This document shows positions 7,202 through 10,443 of a DNA stretch of 10,443 nt, one piece after another. Position 1 is the stretch's first letter. Every line of letters begins with the position of its first letter. Origin of the DNA: an uncultured Eubacteriales bacterium (GTDB lineage Bacteria; Bacillota; Clostridia; Oscillospirales; CAG-272); the NCBI GenBank assembly GCA_934500855.1, contig CAKSUH010000034.1, positions 1 to 10,443 on the forward strand, given 5' to 3'. The notes beneath the pieces were generated by a model that saw nothing but the letters and a program-made list of their open reading frames with translations, did no database searches and was not told the DNA's origin. Position numbers and translations under genes: made by a program.

Positions 7202-8200
7202 ATGCAGGGATTGTTTCAGAGCGGCTTGCATCAGCGGTGTCAGATGCTCCGCAACGGTTTTGTGCCCTTCCCGATGCGGGTGGAGCGGTTCGGGCGGAAT
7301 CCACCCGGACGCGTTGATGAAATGCACCTCGGTGCGGTTTGCCGCGTTGTAGTCTGCCACCAGGTCCTTCAGCGTATCCTGATGTGTGCCGCAAAAAGCG
7401 GAAACGGCAAAAATTTCGGCTCGCGGACTTCTCCTGCGTACCGCATCCAGCAGGCGGATGTAGCCCTGCCGGTAAAGCTCCGGTGCCTTGCCGCTGTCGT
7501 TTGCACCGTGGTTGATGACCGCGATGTCTGCCTGCGGCAGCCCCTCCAGCGGTGCTCCGTCAAAGAAGAACGGGTAGGAATCCGGTGCCGGCGGAACCCA
7601 GCCGCAGCCCTTCCGCGTGATGCCGACCGCGCCGTAGCCCATGAATACCGGGCGGCAGTTCAGCGCCTCGGCGGTCAGCCATGCCCAGGTCGCGCAGCAA
7701 TCGTCCTGGTAGGGGCGGTTGAGCTGATCCAGTTCAAATGCATCACGGGTCTGCTCGCAGTAGTCGGTGTCAATCAGCACGCCCTCGGTGATCGAATCTC
7801 CGATGAATTCCAGCACGGGGCGGGGATCCGGCATAAGAGGCGCCGGCTGTTCGGTCTGAATGCCGAGAAACTGCAGCGCGCCCGTCAGCGGGGCATACCA
7901 TCTGCCGGTCTGCTCGATTGAACCTTTGAAGATGACCCGGCAGATGTGCACGCCCTGTGTTTCCGCGCACACGCGCAGATAACTGTCCACCGGCGTTTCA
8001 ATCCGGTCGCCGCCGTCCAGCTGAACCCAGAGGTGCAGGTGCGGGGTCTGGTTGATTGCGGTATCAAACCGGATGACTGCCATGTCACCCGAAAACGCAA
8101 ACTCCAGATACGAACCCGGCGCGGTCGTCACGGCACGGTCAGACTCTTGTTTCCAGCGCCCGGTCAGCCGGACGGATGCATGGGAATACGGTATCATCAT
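7175..8200 (-). CDS. SGNH/GDSL esterase with N-terminal CE2-like domain (esterase A)
   Basis: 341 residues. There is no signal peptide, so it probably acts in the cytoplasm. Residues ~1-125 form a beta jelly-roll like that of CE2 carbohydrate esterases. Residues ~128-330 form the SGNH hydrolase: block I FIGDSITEG (nucleophile Ser136), block II GYGAVG (Gly near 188), block III NHGAND (Asn234), block V EPLHPHREGH (His307). The usual Asp three residues before the catalytic His is Glu304. CE2 enzymes remove O-acetyl groups from sugars, sometimes with a Ser-His dyad, so deacylation of an imported oligosaccharide is the likely job. The start at 8200 aligns with its paralogue and has an AGG at 8210-8212. 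The gap from esterase B's stop is 6 nt, so they are surely co-transcribed and perhaps translationally coupled. About half its residues match the paralogue by eye. The last ~10 residues (HNGKEQDSD) are absent there and are encoded by terminator DNA. Confidence 0.87.
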   Translation of the reverse strand: MMIPYSHASVRLTGRWKQESDRAVTTAPGSYLEFAFSGDMAVIRFDTAINQTPHLHLWVQLDGGDRIETPVDSYLRVCAETQGVHICRVIFKGSIEQTGRWYAPLTGALQFLGIQTEQPAPLMPDPRPVLEFIGDSITEGVLIDTDYCEQTRDAFELDQLNRPYQDDCCATWAWLTAEALNCRPVFMGYGAVGITRKGCGWVPPAPDSYPFFFDGAPLEGLPQADIAVINHGANDSGKAPELYRQGYIRLLDAVRRRSPRAEIFAVSAFCGTHQDTLKDLVADYNAANRTEVHFINASGWIPPEPLHPHREGHKTVAEHLTPLMQAALKQSLHNGKEQDSD

Positions 8201-8206
8201 TTCGCT

Positions 8207-9202
8207 TTACCTGCCTTTCCGGATCACTTCCCGGATGATGGGCGCCAGACGGTCGGCAACGGTTTTGTGCCCGTTGCGGTGCGGGTGGAGCGGCTCCGGA
8301 GGAATCCAGCCGGCGGTGTCGACAAAGTGCACCCGGCAGCCTCTTGTGCGGTTGTATTCCGGAATCAGCTCCGCAAGGGCTTCGCGGTGGGTCCCCCGGA
8401 ATGCGGAAACGGCAAAAACCGTTGCAAGGGGACTCCGCGCCCGCACTGCATCCAGCAGCTCCGTATACGCTGCGGCGTAGCGCTCCGGCGTTGCGGCGTA
8501 GTCGTTTGCCCCGTGGTTGATGACGATCAGGTCCGCCTGCGGAATGTCCAGCGGCTCCCCGTCGTAGCAGTAAGGATAGGCTGCCGGAGCAGCAGGGACT
8601 CTCCCTTGCCCACCGCGCGTGACTCCGACAGAACCGTAGCCCATGATTACGGGACGGCAGTTCAGCGCCTCGGCAGTGCGGAATGCCCAGGTTGCCGCCG
8701 CATCGTTCTGAAATGCCAGCGTGAGAGCGTTGCATTCCAGCGGCGGCAGCATTCCCTCGCGATAATCGGTGTCAATCGACACGCCTTCGGTAATGGAGTC
8801 GCCGATGATTTCCATGATCGGTCGTGTATCTGGCTTCAGGGCGACCGGCATGTCGGCCTGAACCCCGAGAAACCGTATCGCTCCCGTCAGCGGTTCCCGC
8901 CATCTGGCGCTTTCCTCGGATGCGCTCTTGAAAATGATCTGCGCGGTGTGCAGCCCGGTGTGAGCGGTCCGGATGCGGAGATAACGGTCCAGCATCACCT
9001 CGGTGCGGCAGCCGCCGTCAACGGAAATCCATAGGTGCGGCACAACCGGCAGGTTGCGCGTGGTGTCAAACCGCAGGACCGCCATATCCCCCGCAAACGA
9101 GCATTCGATGTATGCGCCCGGCGCAGTGGTTACGGCACTGCCCGGCAGTTTTGCCCAGCGCCCGGTCAGCCGGACGGATTCATGTGTATAGGGGACGACC
9201 AT
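8207..9202 (-). CDS. SGNH/GDSL esterase with N-terminal CE2-like domain (esterase B)
   Basis: 331 residues, collinear with esterase A from the first residue, with only about a one-residue gap near position 220. There is no signal peptide. The start is firm: AAAGGAG lies about 6 nt before ATG. The N-terminal jelly-roll (residues ~1-125, with GDMAVLRFDT and PLTGAIRFLG) is followed by the SGNH core: IIGDSITEG (Ser136), GYGSVG, NHGAND (Asn233) and EPLHPHRNGH (His306, with Glu303 where Asp is usual). The role is presumably removal of acetyl or another short acyl group from a sugar. It differs from A mainly at residues ~148-165 and ~195-220, loops near the active site, which suggests a different acyl position or substrate rather than simple redundancy. 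It lies between a DUF4091 gene 59 nt upstream and esterase A downstream. The family is well supported; the substrate is unknown. Confidence 0.88.
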   Translation of the reverse strand: MVVPYTHESVRLTGRWAKLPGSAVTTAPGAYIECSFAGDMAVLRFDTTRNLPVVPHLWISVDGGCRTEVMLDRYLRIRTAHTGLHTAQIIFKSASEESARWREPLTGAIRFLGVQADMPVALKPDTRPIMEIIGDSITEGVSIDTDYREGMLPPLECNALTLAFQNDAAATWAFRTAEALNCRPVIMGYGSVGVTRGGQGRVPAAPAAYPYCYDGEPLDIPQADLIVINHGANDYAATPERYAAAYTELLDAVRARSPLATVFAVSAFRGTHREALAELIPEYNRTRGCRVHFVDTAGWIPPEPLHPHRNGHKTVADRLAPIIREVIRKGR

Positions 9203-9220
9203 GATCTGCTCCTTTCTCCG

Positions 9221-9251
9221 GCACTGCGCAGCCGGGGCGGCGCGTCAGTGC
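9221..9251 (-). other. Intergenic hairpin between DUF4091 gene and esterase B
   Basis: GCACTGCGC at 9221-9229 pairs with GCG at 9242-9244 and CAGTGC at 9246-9251, leaving one bulged T (9245), with a GC-rich 12-nt loop. It is read on the minus strand within a 59-nt gap. No T tract follows, so it is not an evident terminator. It may affect mRNA processing or stability and so the ratio of the two products; it may also be chance in GC-rich DNA. Confidence 0.35.
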
Positions 9252-9261
9252 TCCATTGACC

Positions 9262-10443
9262 TTATTCCTCGATTGCCGCTGCGATCTTTTCACGCAGGAT
9301 TCCGTAAAAATCCTCTCGTGGGAGCGTGCGGAAGGTGACCGGCTCGCCGGCAGTCTCGCGCAGCAGAGCCTCGGTAAAGTCTCTGCCCCGGACGGATTCG
9401 CAGAGCGACAGCATCCGCAGATCCTCCATCGCTTCCCGCATGGCGTTCAGGCGCAGCGACTCCCAGCAGTCCCCGCCCTCGCCCGGGTAGACCAGAAACG
9501 CGTCTCCCGACGGCATAAAATAGTCTGCATCGGTATTCAGGAACGGATCGAGATGGTGATAGGAATCCTGTGAATTCCAGAAATTGAAGCCCCAGTGCAG
9601 GAAACCTTCAATGCGGTTCTGCCAGAGCTGGAAGCCGAGTGCGCGGGTGTCGCACAGGCGCTGCGCGATCATCCGCCCGGTGATATGGTAGGTTCCTGTT
9701 GTGCTGCCGTTATAATAGACCCACAGCCCCGGCACATTGTGTGCCAGGAACGGATCGTCATGGTAAATCACGGGAATCGGCTTTTGCATCACGCCGCTTT
9801 CATAGAAAGCATAATCCGACATGGCATCGATCAGCGGCAGGTCGCCGATGTATCCGGCTACCAGGTTCTTGCAGGCGAGATAATGCTCGAGGTGCTTTCC
9901 GTGCGGTTCGTCCGAGATGTGGAAGAAGGTTTTTTGGTCCACGCCCTTCTTCTGCAGGAAGGCAACAAGTGCCGGCAAAAATTGTGACAGGAAGCATTCA
10001 TAGTCTGCCCCCAGCGCGTCGGTTTCCCAGCCGAAGATGCGGCGGACTTCACCCTCAACCTCAGCCACCACCTTGGGGGCTGCAGCGGCACCCCACTGTG
10101 AGAACAGATGTGCCATTTCAAAGTATTCCACACCGCAGGACAGGCAGAGGTCAATCCAGCGGTCCAGCAGGGAGAAGTCAAAGGCGTACTGTCCGGGGGC
10201 GGTAACGCGGATCCGCACCAGCTGTGTGGTGGTGCGCTCGCCCCCGATGTAGGTGTCCAGCTCCGGTGTAAAGATGGGGGTGAGGATCATGTTGATGCCG
10301 TTTTTTACCGCTGTCCGGATAAAGCGTTCCAGAATGCGCCAGTGCTCCGGGGAAAACGGCTCCGTGTGATAGAAATCGGCAAGGCAGTCGCTGTAGAACC
10401 ACTCGGTGTGAATCAGCTTCTGCGGCGGGAGCGTGTGCGACAG
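9262..10443 (-). CDS. DUF4091 (GH123-like) glycoside hydrolase, C-terminal part
   Basis: The minus-strand frame stays open to the last base of the window, so the start and N-terminal domain are outside. There are 393 residues here, against about 550-600 for whole relatives. An ATG at 10290 is internal: the 51 codons before it encode characteristic family sequence (LPPQKLIHTEWFYSDCLADF, then INMILTPIFTPELDT). DUF4091 is a TIM-barrel family related to GH123 beta-N-acetylgalactosaminidases. The Asp-Glu pair used there for substrate-assisted catalysis is visible as FHISDEP (Asp at 9910-9912, Glu at 9907-9909). Other landmarks are EYFEMAHLFSQWG, VYYNGS and GFLHWGFNFW. Expected activity is hydrolysis of an N-acetylhexosamine or similar glycosidic bond, but most DUF4091 proteins are untested. 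It heads the visible esterase unit. Whether it is secreted cannot be told without the N-terminus. Confidence 0.85.
   Translation of the reverse strand: MSHTLPPQKLIHTEWFYSDCLADFYHTEPFSPEHWRILERFIRTAVKNGINMILTPIFTPELDTYIGGERTTTQLVRIRVTAPGQYAFDFSLLDRWIDLCLSCGVEYFEMAHLFSQWGAAAAPKVVAEVEGEVRRIFGWETDALGADYECFLSQFLPALVAFLQKKGVDQKTFFHISDEPHGKHLEHYLACKNLVAGYIGDLPLIDAMSDYAFYESGVMQKPIPVIYHDDPFLAHNVPGLWVYYNGSTTGTYHITGRMIAQRLCDTRALGFQLWQNRIEGFLHWGFNFWNSQDSYHHLDPFLNTDADYFMPSGDAFLVYPGEGGDCWESLRLNAMREAMEDLRMLSLCESVRGRDFTEALLRETAGEPVTFRTLPREDFYGILREKIAAAIEE

Noticed and set aside
7031..9034. Long plus-strand open frames (about 296 and 362 codons) opposite the two esterases
   Set aside because: The minus-strand frames contain complete SGNH motifs and collinear paralogues. 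The two plus-strand products merely mirror that paralogy, and they have no convincing ribosome site.
10288..10290. ATG at 10290 as the true start of the DUF4091 gene
   Set aside because: The frame is open for 51 codons before it to the window edge, and these encode conserved family sequence.
1..10443. CRISPR arrays, tRNA or rRNA genes, insertion sequences, phage or attachment sites
   Set aside because: I saw no regularly spaced short repeats, tRNA-like cloverleaf, transposase or integrase sequence, or flanking direct repeats. Composition is even throughout.

Overview
The window looks like chromosomal DNA from a moderately GC-rich, anaerobic gut-type Firmicute, most likely an uncultured member of the Clostridia (Oscillospirales-like). 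The evidence is consistent AAGGAG-type ribosome binding sites, a sigma-A style extended -10 promoter, Gram-positive style signal peptides, a family 1 extracellular solute-binding protein (SBP) and an AraC regulator with a PocR-type sensor. The taxonomic call is an impression from gene style, not from a search.

Left half, plus strand (1-6186): a run of co-oriented, closely spaced genes for exported or surface proteins. In order they are the C-terminal part of an ABC-transporter SBP (cut by the window start), a lipoprotein carrying a ComEC-like metallo-beta-lactamase (MBL) domain behind an apparent hexosaminidase-B-like accessory domain, a large secreted protein built from two similar propeller-like halves plus a C-terminal beta-sandwich, and a 59-residue Thr/Gly-rich small protein. 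A strong intrinsic terminator closes the run. No clear terminator interrupts it, although a hairpin sits in the 73-nt gap before the large secreted protein.

Middle (6187-7152): a PocR-AraC transcription regulator with its own near-consensus promoter. An 11-bp-arm inverted repeat lies directly at the predicted transcription start.

Right half, minus strand (7157-10443): a convergent gene set, transcribed in the order DUF4091 protein (GH123-like, cut by the window end), SGNH/CE2-like esterase B, SGNH/CE2-like esterase A. The two esterases are tandem paralogues. A perfect 20-bp hairpin ends both the regulator and the esterase unit; it overlaps the esterase A stop codon.

Inferred function: a glycan-acquisition and processing locus. 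The SBP would capture an oligosaccharide. The secreted proteins would act outside the cell. The leaderless esterases would deacylate imported sugars, and the DUF4091 protein would hydrolyse an amino-sugar linkage. The PocR-AraC protein is the only regulator in view. The substrate cannot be read from the sequence. The least explained items are the small protein, the duplicated secreted protein and the MBL lipoprotein.
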